33,957 bases of DNA from Perkinsus olseni. Taxonomy: Eukaryota > Perkinsozoa > Perkinsida > Perkinsidae. Position 1 is the stretch's first letter. Every line of letters starts with the position of its first letter. Made by a program: the position numbers and the translations under genes. The notes below the pieces were generated by a model. That model did no database searches. It was given only the letters and a program-made list of their open reading frames with translations, and was not told the origin of the DNA. Below are positions 1 to 9,609 of this stretch, piece after piece. The DNA lies in assembly GCA_013115135.1 (NCBI GenBank), contig JABANP010000543.1, positions 1 to 33,957 on the forward strand, in the 5' to 3' direction.

Positions 1-847
1 GAGTGTAAACGACAACCCTGTTACGAAGGTGCGAGCGGGACGCCTTCTGTCGAGCCACTTGGAAACGCGGAGGATTAAATCTCGGGGAACTACTCCTTTA
101 CTGCGTTATGGCAATCACCTTCCTTTGAATGCTGTCGGAGCGATGTTTCGCCTCACACTACCATGTTCCTGACCAGCTGCGAGTGTTCCTTGTGTGTATC
201 GCTCCGTGGTAGGCGGAAGAGGCAGGGACGGGTACGCTGTTCGTAGCACATCCACATCCTCTGAACCACACCTCATCAGTCTTGATAGACTGTACGATTC
301 TCGGCCTTGGAAGTAAAGACCTATATTCCCTGCAGCACTCTGTTCGTGCGGTCATCACAGGTTCCAATCCCGAGTGCAAGAGATGCAAGGAGTACGCTGT
401 GTGTCAGTACTGTCGATGCATTGCGGGTATGTTATTTTGGGAAAGTTTCTCGTCATGGAGATTCGATACGACGCCAACACGCAGCCATCCACCACTCATT
501 CAGAAGGTGTAAATACTTATCGCTGCTACACGGTCTTTGCTCAGAGAGCGGCCAGGGTGAGGATATTTGTTGTTCACTCAATCCTTGGACAGCTGGGGGT
601 ATCGACAACTCCAGTGGAATGAATTGGCCATATTGCACCGGAGAAAAGCTTGTGAGCTTCGATTTACATCATGAGTGGTTCAGACTCTCTCGCGTTCTCC
701 CAGGTATACACTCCTGAGACCAACACAATGAGCATGTGTCCCTTCAACTATGAGATGTACCCGTTTGGTCGGAGTCCTCGTTGTGGATTGAGTGGCATGC
801 CTCTTGCTATGTCAATTGCCGTCACGATTGTGTCCTCGGTGATGTGA
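1..847 (+). CDS. D0: cysteine-rich secreted GPI-type protein, 5'-truncated by window edge
   Basis: Last four exons and the tail of exon 1 of the D family; the start lies outside the window. Exons: 2-28, 213-312, 361-426, 545-651, 704-847. Introns run GT-AG (29-212, 313-360, 427-544, 652-703). Exon lengths from exon 2 on (100, 66, 107, 144 nt) equal those of the D copies at 5596 and 11743, so the frame is kept to the TGA at 845-847. The cysteine-rich core (CKRCKEYAVCQYC) and the hydrophobic C-terminus are present. Single-frame reading breaks this gene into overlapping pieces; splicing reconciles them. An AATAAA at 921-926 could be its polyadenylation signal. Function is not recognised; a surface or secreted role is inferred from the complete copies. 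Confidence 0.6.
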
Positions 848-1055
848 GATTGTAGCGATTTGTGTTGGCCTATTTGCTGAACGCGCACTCGTACAAGCAC
901 AAGTGATGTGCAGAGAGTGCAATAAAGCCAACGCTTCCATTAGGCACTCGACTGCTCGTGTGAGGGAAGATCGCTAACCCCTTGATCAGAGGGTCGAAGC
1001 CCCTACATGTCGCCGTATTCTGTTTCTCCGATCTTGAGTAGTTACTTATTTATGA
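848..1055. other. D-A intergenic spacer (also 6574-6781 and 12729-12936)
   Basis: The 208-nt spacer has exactly the same length in all three units and is nearly identical in sequence. It holds an AATAAA about 75 nt after the D stop (921-926; 6647-6652) and, just before A, an ATG overlapping the A start (ATGAATG), so a leaky-scanning arrangement is possible. No TATA box or other known promoter motif is evident. Confidence 0.4.
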
Positions 1056-1968
1056 ATGCCCCGCGACACGTTGAATCTTGTCACAGATATCACAGCTGTA
1101 CGCCGGCGTGTGTCTACCCTGCCCTACGCTGGGGATGAGATGGCTCGGGAGATCATGGAGCTTCTCGGCAGGCGTCGACCAGTTGGTCTCTCCCATGCCG
1201 TTGGTGCTAGATGCCACCAGTGCTGTGCGACGAGCTGGTGGAGCCATCACGTCAGCGCATCTAAACGCTTCACTCTGGATACCGTGAGAAAGCGATGCTA
1301 CAGGCTGGGCGACCATCATGAGATACTGGAGAAGGACGAGCACAGTGGCTGGGTCGTTCTCGACGGCACTTTGTCGGACCCGTCGGTCTCCTTGTGGAGC
1401 GAGATTACGTATCATCGTGATAAGTTGTATCTTCGCGACATACGGTATGCCGACTACCAGTTCCACCCTAGGGACTTGTCGGTGTGGGAGGTCGATCCGG
1501 TTACCTGCGAAAGGGTACTGGAAATCAAGACTGAATCTGAGGTCACCTGCTTCGACGTCTTCTCTCGAGATGAGAACCTTCTAGTGGCGTACATATCGCC
1601 CATTCACCCAGCGGAGCTCCGAGTTGACTATCATTCGCTCAGTCGAGCAGATCGTAGTAAACGAAGACTGATGGACGAGTACATAGCGCGTTGTTTCCAC
1701 GTCCCGATGTTCACCGAAGCGGTGCGCTTTCTCCGCGATGACCTAATTTGTGTGGGACATTCTGATGGCTGTCAGTTTGGGTATTACCCTAGTCGACGTG
1801 GCTCTCGATGGCCTGGGCGAGATGCTCAGTACGGTGAATCTTGACTGCAATCCGGGTGACTTCATCTCGAACATCGAGATAAGTCCTTGTGGTCACGTTG
1901 TGTGCCTGGGGGTCAGCTCCCCTTCTAAGGAACCTTCGCCAGGCCGAGAAGTTGCCGTGGTGTATTAG
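1056..1968 (+). pseudogene. A1: A-family hypothetical protein, +1 frameshift
   Basis: Same 303-codon gene as the intact copy at 12937, but with one extra T in the run at 1776-1778 (CAGTTTGGG against CAGTTGGG). The original frame stops at 1844; the second frame continues in family sequence to a TAG at 1966-1968. The span is 913 nt against 912 in the intact copy, so one insertion explains the break. The N-terminal motif C53-x2-C56-C57-x3-W61-W62 is intact. If expressed as read, the product loses the last C-terminal block (about 60 aa), including the conserved PCGHVV segment. A single-base homopolymer difference could also be an assembly error. Confidence 0.7.
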
Positions 1969-2434
1969 CCTCTCGTCTTAGTGCTTGTTTGATGGCACCA
2001 CCCAGTCCCCTATGCATGTTCATTATCGTCATCACAGTGCAGGTGTATCCTGAAATGGTGCTGCATATGTTTGTCACGAACTATTCATGTCTGTTGCGTT
2101 AGAGAGTTGGTGCTATGAACACAGTGAATGGATCGCGTCGAATGGTCGCGCATGCCAGCATCTGTTCCGGAAAGAATGAAATCTCTTTCGCTATTATAGC
2201 ACTGTGTTATTATCAATAAACTCAATATTATTATCAAGATTAATATCAATATTGACACAATATTTCGAGCACTGCGTGCTCGATATTATCGTCCCCGCAT
2301 GTAGCTGTATGTATCACAGGCCGATCTTCGCATTAGACCACTCGAACTTATCTGATCCCGAAAGATCTTCTTCGACATAAGAGAGTTCATGTTGCAGTTT
2401 CTTATCAACCTCCAACTTTGGGAAGGTCAGTTTT
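1969..2434. other. A-B intergenic spacer (also 7693-8158 and 13849-14314)
   Basis: A 466-nt spacer of equal length in all three units. It contains an AT-rich tract (about 2205-2275) of ATTATTATC/AATATT repeats able to fold on itself, with an AATAAA at 2215-2220 that may serve A. The last 130 nt before B are almost invariant between copies and probably hold the B promoter or 5' UTR. No ORF is conserved here. Confidence 0.4.
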
Positions 2435-3259
2435 ATGCCACAAGGGTCCTTCAATCTAGGAGTGGATCTCCTGGCTATACATACTAAGTTCCAAGGCATA
2501 CGCCATGTACCTCACAGCTGCCTGAAGGCAACACTTGAGTTCATGGGCCAACGGCAACCTGTGCATCTGCGTCGACATGACCACGCGCGGTGCCGAGAGT
2601 GCTGTAGGGGTAGCTGGTGGCATGAGCACGTGAATTGCCGTCGCGAGGCCGCTTTGGACACGGTGCTACACATCTCATACGAGCTCTCCGACTCCTGGCA
2701 AGTTGTGGAGAATAAAAACGGTAAGTTCAAGCAAACTGGTGTTAGTCTCGCTGATCTCCCTGGCGAGCCTTCGAACGAGGTCGAGTGTCGCGGCGGGCGA
2801 ATATACGGTGCCGTAGAGAACGAGCGTATTATTGTATACAGTTCTTCGACGGGGAAGTGGTCGACACAGGCGATGACGAAGGATGCCCCTTCATCGTTTG
2901 ATGTATGTCCATTGGGCCCCCACGACTGCCGGATTGCTTACTCCGATAACTTCAAGCCGTGGCAAGTGAGCATCATCTATGAGGACGGCAACGAGCGGAA
3001 ACTAGCTGACTTCACTAACAACAAGCACGTGGCCTTCGTGACGCCCGACGTGATACTTGCTGATGATACGCATGGCGATAGTACGGTTTGTCTCAGCCTG
3101 CTCGATATTCGTGTCGGAGCAACGGCCGAGCCTTTGGCTCAAGTCAACTTCGTCATCAACCCCGGCGACTGCCTACAGGGTGTTGAAGTGAGCCCTTGCG
3201 GACACGTTGTTTACGTCGAGACTCTCGCGACGTCTCGACTGATCACGGGTATCTACTGA
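2435..3259 (+). CDS. B1: hypothetical protein, paralogue of A (274 aa)
   Basis: Uninterrupted 274-aa frame, the same length in all three copies. I do not recognise the family. It aligns without gaps to A over the first 80 residues: start MP-x2-S/T-F/L-NL, then GQRQPV at about 38-43, then C53-x2-C56-C57-x3-W61-W62-x2-H65, then LDTV at 75-78. The Cys/His/Trp cluster could bind a metal. Near the C-terminus VSPCGHVVYV matches A's ISPCGHVVCLG, and blocks such as SSFDVCP..CRIAYS resemble degenerate propeller blades; this is only a resemblance. No signal peptide or membrane segment is seen, so it is probably intracellular. It lies 466 nt after A and converges with C. Confidence 0.75.
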   Translation: MPQGSFNLGVDLLAIHTKFQGIRHVPHSCLKATLEFMGQRQPVHLRRHDHARCRECCRGSWWHEHVNCRREAALDTVLHISYELSDSWQVVENKNGKFKQTGVSLADLPGEPSNEVECRGGRIYGAVENERIIVYSSSTGKWSTQAMTKDAPSSFDVCPLGPHDCRIAYSDNFKPWQVSIIYEDGNERKLADFTNNKHVAFVTPDVILADDTHGDSTVCLSLLDIRVGATAEPLAQVNFVINPGDCLQGVEVSPCGHVVYVETLATSRLITGIY

Positions 3260-3891
3260 AAGAGGAGCGCATACTGTTGTGGTTGAACTATAAAGAACGC
3301 TGCTGATGTTACACTCTTGTATAACACATTTATAAATACTATCGACGTGTTGTTTTGCCGGGCCTTCAACTGTCTGTGAATATGGTTTCACGGGCAGTTC
3401 CGATGGAGCCTTGGTGTGAGATATGCGCTCTTGTGCCAGCAATTTCATTTCAGTGCTCTGTTGGGCTTGTGTTAGTTGAGGTCTTCCAGTTCAGTCCTTT
3501 CTCAGGTATTTGATAATCGGTGAGTACGTATTTGTTTCATCAGAGGGGCGAACGTCTCTGACAAGTTGCCCGTCTCGTCAAACACGCGACAACGTAGCTC
3601 ATATTATGAGTGATGTTCGCGGCAGGCGAGGCAAGTTGTGTTCCGTCTGCCATTGCGCGGCTCATTAACAGGACTATCGGAAACTCAACAGCTCACACTA
3701 TCATAAAAACACTGGCACAAAGCAGTGCTTCAGTACATTCTCTGTCTGACGGTTGATGAAGTGACAGAAAATCGGGTATTTTAATAGGTGTAGGAAGGTA
3801 AGTTTCAAAGGCGATACGATAAAGGACGACAACAGTCGTCTTAGACACGACAATAGACGACAACAGTCATCCTAGAAAGTCGTCAAAACGA
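3260..3891. other. B-C convergent spacer
   Basis: A 632-nt region between the 3' ends of convergent B and C; about 625 nt in units 2 and 3 (8984-9609, 15140-15764). The B-proximal part contains TATAAA-like and ATTTATAAAT strings; the C-proximal end contains hairpins listed separately. No long ORF is conserved apart from a 63-codon frame in units 2 and 3 (9041-9232, 15197-15388) that unit 1 interrupts. Presumably 3' UTRs. Confidence 0.4.
3825..3871. repeat. 3'-UTR stem-loops downstream of C1
   Basis: GACGAC-AACA-GTCGTC at 3825-3840 is a perfect 6-bp stem with a 4-nt loop. A near copy, GACGACAACAGTCATC, follows at 3856-3871, and an unpaired AAAGTCGTC sits next to the C1 stop. The pattern recurs after all C genes (about 9543-9605, 15697-15757, 21279-21325), so it is a conserved tail of the C transcript. 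Confidence 0.6.
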
Positions 3892-5220
3892 TTATATCAT
3901 GAGTGCCATCTCGGCCTTATCGAGTTCCGGGTGGTTGTTGTTCCAAGCGTCATCGGCATCATAACGGATATAGGTGGAGAAGTCACCATAGGTGGGGTCC
4001 ATGATGGAGGTGTAGATGGTGTGATTAGTAGAGACTCCATTCAAGAATGAACAGTCCATAACAACATCCCAAGTAGACTTCAAATCATTAGTCTTACCAT
4101 GCTCCTTCACGCAGTTCTCGGCAACAGTACGCCTCGGGTCAGCAATTGGATCAGCTTCCCAATGATCGTAGTTAGTCTGTACCAAATACCAGTTGTTGGC
4201 TTCACTGTAGTCACCACTCTGATTATTCAGGTATAGAGGCTCATGCTTGACGCCGTTCTGATCGACAGCCAAACCATCCTCATCACGACTCACAACAGCT
4301 GCTTGGAACTTGTCACCAGCTCCAGCCATTGATAGATACGCTGGAATACTCATGGGGCACTTGCTGAGGAACTCCACGGCGGGTTCGATATCGATGATAC
4401 CGTGCTCGAAGATCATATCGTCGTACGTCTGAAGTGCTGGCGCTCTTCCTTCTTCGATATACTCGAAGATATCCTCTTTGGTCGGAGTATCCCGGTAAGT
4501 GGGATAATACCTGTAGTTAGCCTGCATCGAGAGATGACCGGGAATGTCGATGGTGACAAACGAAGCTGCTATCCAGTAGAAACCAGAAGCCTTGAAATCA
4601 GGTACACCATTCGAGTTGTTGATGACATCGAAGTTGAGTGTCACAGGCCTGGCGTATGGTGTATACACCGGTGGGCGATCCATGTTACGACCCTGGACGA
4701 CATTGCCTTCACTATCAGCGACCAGAAGGGCGGTACACTCATTGTTGTCCTCCACAGTAGTCGCTGAAGAAGGGTACTCAATGTGTTCCATCTCAATCGC
4801 ATACATCCAAGCGGAGAGGTAAGGGTAGCTGACGTAGTGACCTTGAGCAGCGAACTCCTCCGATATGCCCCTCAGTTCACGAGCCTGCATTGGGTAGAAC
4901 TTATCAGCAGCATCAGCCAGGGTCTCATAGTCCTTGTCTTGGAGCTTCTCTTTTCCAAAGACTGAGGCGTTGAACTCGCGGAAAAGAGGCTCGAAACTAT
5001 CCTCGTAGGCATGCTCCTTGAGGACAGCTCTCACTGCTGGCTTGAAATGCTCTTCAGGAGCGAGTGACATATCAATGGTCACCGTGGGAGGCTGCGGAGG
5101 TAACTGTCCATCGCCTACATCAGCCGGAACAACAGACATAACTCCGCGGGGGGCACTGCCCAACAGAAATAGCAAAGAGCTTGCGATGAGGGTGGAAGTT
5201 GACTTCTTGGTGAATGTCAT
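3892..5220 (-). CDS. C1: secreted acid ceramidase/NAAA-like amidase (442 aa)
   Basis: Ntn-type hydrolase that splits the amide bond of N-acyl lipids (ceramides or N-acylethanolamines). Residues 1-29 form a signal peptide (KK, then a Leu/Ser-rich core). A pro-region follows, then the expected self-cleavage site with nucleophile Cys162 in NNECTALL, followed by Arg178 and Asp181 in GRNMD. Further family landmarks are NYDHW (Asn350) and DPRR (Arg363/364). In known members the enzyme is cut before the Cys into alpha and beta chains and acts in lysosome or outside the cell. The start is the first Met before the signal peptide. Length is typical (about 360-440 aa). No intron is needed. Substrate cannot be read from sequence. 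Confidence 0.9.
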   Translation of the reverse strand: MTFTKKSTSTLIASSLLFLLGSAPRGVMSVVPADVGDGQLPPQPPTVTIDMSLAPEEHFKPAVRAVLKEHAYEDSFEPLFREFNASVFGKEKLQDKDYETLADAADKFYPMQARELRGISEEFAAQGHYVSYPYLSAWMYAIEMEHIEYPSSATTVEDNNECTALLVADSEGNVVQGRNMDRPPVYTPYARPVTLNFDVINNSNGVPDFKASGFYWIAASFVTIDIPGHLSMQANYRYYPTYRDTPTKEDIFEYIEEGRAPALQTYDDMIFEHGIIDIEPAVEFLSKCPMSIPAYLSMAGAGDKFQAAVVSRDEDGLAVDQNGVKHEPLYLNNQSGDYSEANNWYLVQTNYDHWEADPIADPRRTVAENCVKEHGKTNDLKSTWDVVMDCSFLNGVSTNHTIYTSIMDPTYGDFSTYIRYDADDAWNNNHPELDKAEMALMI

Positions 5221-5595
5221 TGGGAACAGAAAAAATAATCAACTGCAAGCAACACTGAATGGCTCGAATCCGCAGCAACGGATATAACCGTAACTGACTG
5301 AGTACCAAAATAGCCAACCGAAAGAGGGCGCAGCGTGGCAACTGTAATATCAGCTTATATGACACACTCCACACAGTTTCGTGCTGAGAGTGTCCCTTCC
5401 TGTTGTGGTCGAACTAACCCGAGCAGGCTTCTGGTTCAAATCGTAGTGGATGCATTTTTACGTGCGGCTTGTGTCCACATGTCACCCCTTCCACATATGA
5501 ATCCGCCATCGAACCGACAGAAAGTTCACCTGCAGAAGGATGAGATTTATTACTTTCGAGTACATGCGGGTCGGTACTCGTAGTTGCCTCGTCAA
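5221..5595. other. C-D divergent spacer, unit 1/2
   Basis: A 375-nt region between the divergent 5' ends of C1 (minus) and D1 (plus), hence a candidate shared promoter. It matches the spacer at 17094-17483 throughout. Units 2 and 4 carry extra sequence at the CCCTTCC site near 5400. No gene is seen. Confidence 0.4.
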
Positions 5596-6573
5596 ATGAA
5601 GCTGTTATCTGCATGGGCGGCGTTCCTCCTCGAGTGGTCCGAAGCTTCGACTCTGTCGGCAGTTGTGGCCGATCACACCACATACAACCGCTCTAAAGGG
5701 TCGCTGCCGGGGCCCAGGCAACATGCTTGCTGTTACTTCGACTCGGTTTGGAGTGAAGACGACACTCTCGTTATGAAGGTGTAAAGGGGTTGCCTTCTCT
5801 ACTTGGAAACGCGAAGGATTAAATCTCCGGCAATTACTCCTTTACGTTTTGGCAATCACCTTCTTGAATGCTGTCGGAGCGATGTTTCGCCTCATCACCA
5901 TGTTCCTAGCTGCGAGTGTTCCTTGTGTGTATCGCTCCCGTGGTAGGCGGAAGAGGCAGGGACGGGTACGCTGTTCGTAACACATCCACATCCTCTGAAC
6001 CACACCTCATCAGTCTTGATAGACTGTACGATTCTCGGCCTTGGAAGTAAGACCTATATTCCCCTGCAGCACTCTGTTCGTGCGGTCATCACAGGTTCCA
6101 ATCCCGAGTGCAAGAGATGCAAGGAGTACGCTGTGTGTCAGTACTGTCGATGCATTGCGGGTATGTTATTTTGGGAAGTTTTCGTCAAGGCATTCGATAC
6201 GACGCCAACACGCAGCCATCCACCACTCATTCAGAAGGTGTAAATACTTATCGCTGCTTATCTTGCTCAGAGAGCGGCCAGGGTGAGGATATTTGTTGTT
6301 CACTCAATCCTTGGACAGCCGGGGGTATCGACAACTCCAGTGGAATGAATTGGCCATACTGCACGGGAGAAAAGCTTGTGAGCCCCGGTTTACATCATGA
6401 GTGGTTCAGACTCTCTCGCGTTCTCCCAGGTATACTCTCCTGACACCAACACAATGAGCATGTGTCCCTTCAACTATGAGATGTACCCGTTCGGTCGAAG
6501 TCCTCGTTGTGGATTGAGTGGCATGCCTCTTGCTATGTCAATTGCCGTCACGATTGTGTCCTCGGTGATGTGA
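5596..6573 (+). CDS. D1: cysteine-rich secreted protein with GPI-like tail, five exons (199 aa)
   Basis: Exons 5596-5778, 5947-6046, 6095-6160, 6271-6377 and 6430-6573 total 600 nt, open throughout. Introns are GT-AG: 168, 48, 110 and 52 nt. The predicted protein has a signal peptide (MKLLSAWAAFLL...), Cys45-Cys46, a dense Cys block (100, 103, 109, 112, 114), then the Cys pair of EDICCSLNPW, PYCTGEKL, and a C-terminus with MPLAMSIAVTIVSSVM, a short hydrophobic tail typical of GPI addition. NHT (Asn79) and NSS (Asn138) are possible N-glycosylation sites. The frame is supported by equal exon lengths in D0, D1 and D2. D1 has GTGTAA at the first donor, so intron 1 must be removed. I do not recognise the domain; a surface or secreted role is inferred. 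Confidence 0.65.
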
Positions 6574-6781
6574 GATTGTAGCGATTTGTGTTGGCCTATT
6601 TGCTAAACTCGTACTCGTACAAGCACAAGTGATGTGAAGAGAGTGCAATAAAGCCAACGCTTCCATTAGGCACTTGACTGCTCGTGTGAGGGAAGATCGC
6701 TAACCCCTTAATCAGAGGGTCGAAGCCCCTACATGTCGCCGTACTCTGTTTCTCCGATCTTGAGTAGTTACTTATTTATGA

Positions 6782-7692
6782 ATGCCCCGCGACACGTTGA
6801 ATCTTGTCACAGATATCACGTTCGTACGCCGGCGTGTGTCTACCCTGCCCTACGCTGGGGATGAGATGGCTCGGGAGATCATGGAGCTTCTCGGCAGGCG
6901 TCGACCAGTTGGTCTTTCTCATGCCGTTGGTGCTAGATGCCACCAGTGCTGTGCGACGAGCTGGTGGAGCCATCACGTCAGCGCATCTAAACGCTTCACT
7001 CTGGATACCGTGAGAAAGCGATGCTACAAGCTGGGCGACCATCATGAGATACTGGAGAAGGACGAGCACAGTGCTGGGTCGTTCTCGACGGCACTTTGTC
7101 GGACCCGTCGGTCTCCCTGTGGAGCGAGATTACGTATCATCGTGATAAGTTGTATCTTCGCGACATACGCTTTGCCGACTACCAGTTCCACCCTAGGGAC
7201 TTGTCGGTGTGGGAGGTCGATCCGGTTACCTGCGAAAGGGTACTGGAAATCAAGACTGAATCTGAGGTCACCTGCTTCGACGTCTTCTCTCGAGATGAGA
7301 ACCTTCTAGTGGCGTACATATCGCCCATTCACCCAGCGGAGCTCCGAGTTGACTATCATTCGCTCAGTCAAGCAGATCGTAGTAAACGAAGACTTATGGA
7401 CGATTACATAGCGCGTTGTTTCCACGTCCCGATGTTCACCGAAGCGGTGCGCTTTCTCCGCGAGGACCTAATTTGTGTGGGACATTCCGATGGCTGTCAG
7501 TTGGGTATCACCCTAGTCGACGTGGCGCTCGATGGTCTGGGCGAGATGCTGAGTACGGTGAATCTTGACTGCAACCCGGGTGACTTCATCTCGAGCATCG
7601 AGATAAGTCCGTGTGGTCACGTTGTGTGCCTGGGGGTCAGCTCCCCTTCTAAGGAACCTTCGCCAGGCCGAGAAGTTGCCGTGGTGTATTAG
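6782..7692 (+). pseudogene. A2: A-family hypothetical protein, -1 frameshift
   Basis: Same gene as A3, but one G is missing at about 7071-7074 (CAGTGCTGGG against CAGTGGCTGGG). The first frame runs to 7309 in nonsense; the family frame resumes and ends with TAG at 7692. The span is 911 nt against 912. If not an assembly error, the break falls after residue 97, so only the N-terminal Cys/Trp motif would be made. A1 is broken elsewhere and in the opposite direction, so the two lesions arose independently. Confidence 0.7.
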
Positions 7693-8158
7693 CCTCTCGT
7701 CTTAGTGCTTGTTTGATGGCACCACCCAGTCCCCTATGCATGTTTATTATCGTCATCACAGTGCAGGTGTATCCTGAAATGGTGCTGCATATGTTTGTCA
7801 CGAACTATTCATGCCTGTTGCGTTAGAGAGTTGGTGCTATGAACACAGTGAATGGACCGCGTCGAATGGTCGCGCATGCCAGCATCTGTTCCGGAAAGAA
7901 TGAAATCTCTTTCGCTATTATAGCACTGTGTTATTATCAATAAACTCAATATTATTATCATTATTAATATCAATATTAACACAATATTTCGAGCACTGCG
8001 CGCTCGATATTATCGTTCCCGCATGTAGCTGTATGTATCACAGGCCGATCTTCGCATTAGACCACTCGAACTTATCTGATCCCGAAAGATCTTCTTCGAC
8101 ATAAGAGAGTTCATGTTGCAGTTTCTTATCAACCTCCAACTTTGGGAAGGTCAGTTTT

Positions 8159-8983
8159 ATGCCACAAGGGTCCTTCAATCTAGTAGTGGATCTCCTGGCT
8201 ATACATACTAAGTTCCAAGGCATACGCCATGTACCTCACAGCTGCCTGAAGGCAACACTTGAGTTCATGGGCCAACGGCAACCTGTGCATCTGCGTCGAC
8301 ATGACCACGCACGGTGCCGAGAGTGCTGTAGGGGTAGCTGGTGGCATGAGCACGTGAATTGCCGTCGCGAGGCCGCTTTGGACACGGTGCTGCACATTTC
8401 ATACGAGCTCTCCGACTCCTGGCAAGTTGTGGAGAATAAAAACGGCAAGTTCAAGCAGACTGGTGTTAGTCTCGCTGATCTCCCTGGCGAGCCTTCGAAC
8501 GAGATCGAGTGTCGCGGCGGGCGAATATACGGTGCCGTGGAGAACGAGCGTATTATTGTATACAGTTCTTCGACGGGGAAGTGGTCGACGCAGGCGATGA
8601 CGAAGGATGCCCCTTCATCGTTTGATGTATGTCCATTGGGCCCCCACGACTGCCGGATTGCTTACTCCGATAACTTCAAGCCGTGGCAAGTGAGCATCAT
8701 CTATGAGGACGGCAACGAGCGGAAACTAGCTGACTTCACTAACAACAAGCACGTGGCCTTCGTGACGCCCGACGTGATACTTGCTGATGATACGCATGGC
8801 GATAGTACGGTTTGTCTCAGCCTGCTCGATATTCGTGTCGGAGCAACGGCCGAGCCTTTGGCTCAAGTCAACTTCGGCATCAACCCCGGCGACTGCCTAC
8901 AGGGTGTTGAAGTGAGCCCTTGCGGACACGTTGTTTACGTCGAGACTCTCGCGACGTCTCGACTGATCACGGTTATCTACTGA
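8159..8983 (+). CDS. B2: hypothetical protein, paralogue of A (274 aa)
   Basis: Full-length second copy of B, open over 274 codons, with the C53-x2-CC-x3-WW-x2-H motif intact. It differs from B1 by a few residues (V10 for G, I for V in EIECRGG, G for V in NFGINPGD, V for G near the C-terminus). Many other changes are silent, for example ACA/ACG and GTA/GTG codons, which suggests selection on the protein. Function unknown. Confidence 0.75.
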   Translation: MPQGSFNLVVDLLAIHTKFQGIRHVPHSCLKATLEFMGQRQPVHLRRHDHARCRECCRGSWWHEHVNCRREAALDTVLHISYELSDSWQVVENKNGKFKQTGVSLADLPGEPSNEIECRGGRIYGAVENERIIVYSSSTGKWSTQAMTKDAPSSFDVCPLGPHDCRIAYSDNFKPWQVSIIYEDGNERKLADFTNNKHVAFVTPDVILADDTHGDSTVCLSLLDIRVGATAEPLAQVNFGINPGDCLQGVEVSPCGHVVYVETLATSRLITVIY

Positions 8984-9609
8984 AAGAGGAGCGCATACTG
9001 TTGTGGTTGAACTATAAAGAAAGCTGCTGATGTTACACTATTGTATAACACATTTATAAATACTATCGACGTGTTGTTTTGCCTTCAACTGTCTGTGAAT
9101 ATGGTTTCACGGGCAGTTCCGATGGAGCCTTGGTGTGAGATATGCGCTCTTGTGCCAGCAATTTCATTTCAGTGCTCTGTTGGGCTTGTGTTAGTTGAGG
9201 TCTTCCAGTTCAGTCCTTTCTCAGGTATTTGATAATCGGTGAGTACGTATTTGTTTTATCAGGGGGGCGAACGTCTCTGACAAGTTGCCCGTCCCGTCAA
9301 ACACGCGACAGCGTAGCTCATAATATGAGTGATGTTCGCGGCAGGCGAGGCAAGTTGTGTTCCGTCTGCCATTGCGCGGCTCATTAACAGGACTATCGAA
9401 AACTCAACAGCTCACACTATCATAAAAACGCTGGCACAAAGCAGTGCTTAGTACATTCTCTGTCTGATGGTTGATGAAGTGACAGAAAATTGGGTATTTT
9501 AATAGGTGTAGGAAGGTAAGTTTCAAAGGCGATACGATAAAGGACGACAACAGTCATCTTAGACACGACAATAGACGACAACAGTCATCCCAGGAAGTCG
9601 TCAAAACGA
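8984..9609. other. B-C convergent spacer, unit 2
   Basis: Like 3260-3891. The C-proximal GACGAC...GTCATC hairpins are at about 9543-9605. No gene supported. Confidence 0.35.

Noticed and set aside
1050..1466. Minus-strand 138-codon ORF opposite A (also at 12931)
   Set aside because: Shadow of A on the other strand; in A2 it is shortened by the frameshift, with no features of its own.
4402..4822. Plus-strand ORFs of 121 and 76 codons, repeated at 10120, 16275 and 21847
   Set aside because: They lie wholly antisense to the C coding region and are conserved only because C is.
6047..6069. A 23-nt intron GTAAGA...CTGCAG in D
   Set aside because: Too short, and the frame is kept instead by the 48-nt intron ending at CATCACAG (6094).
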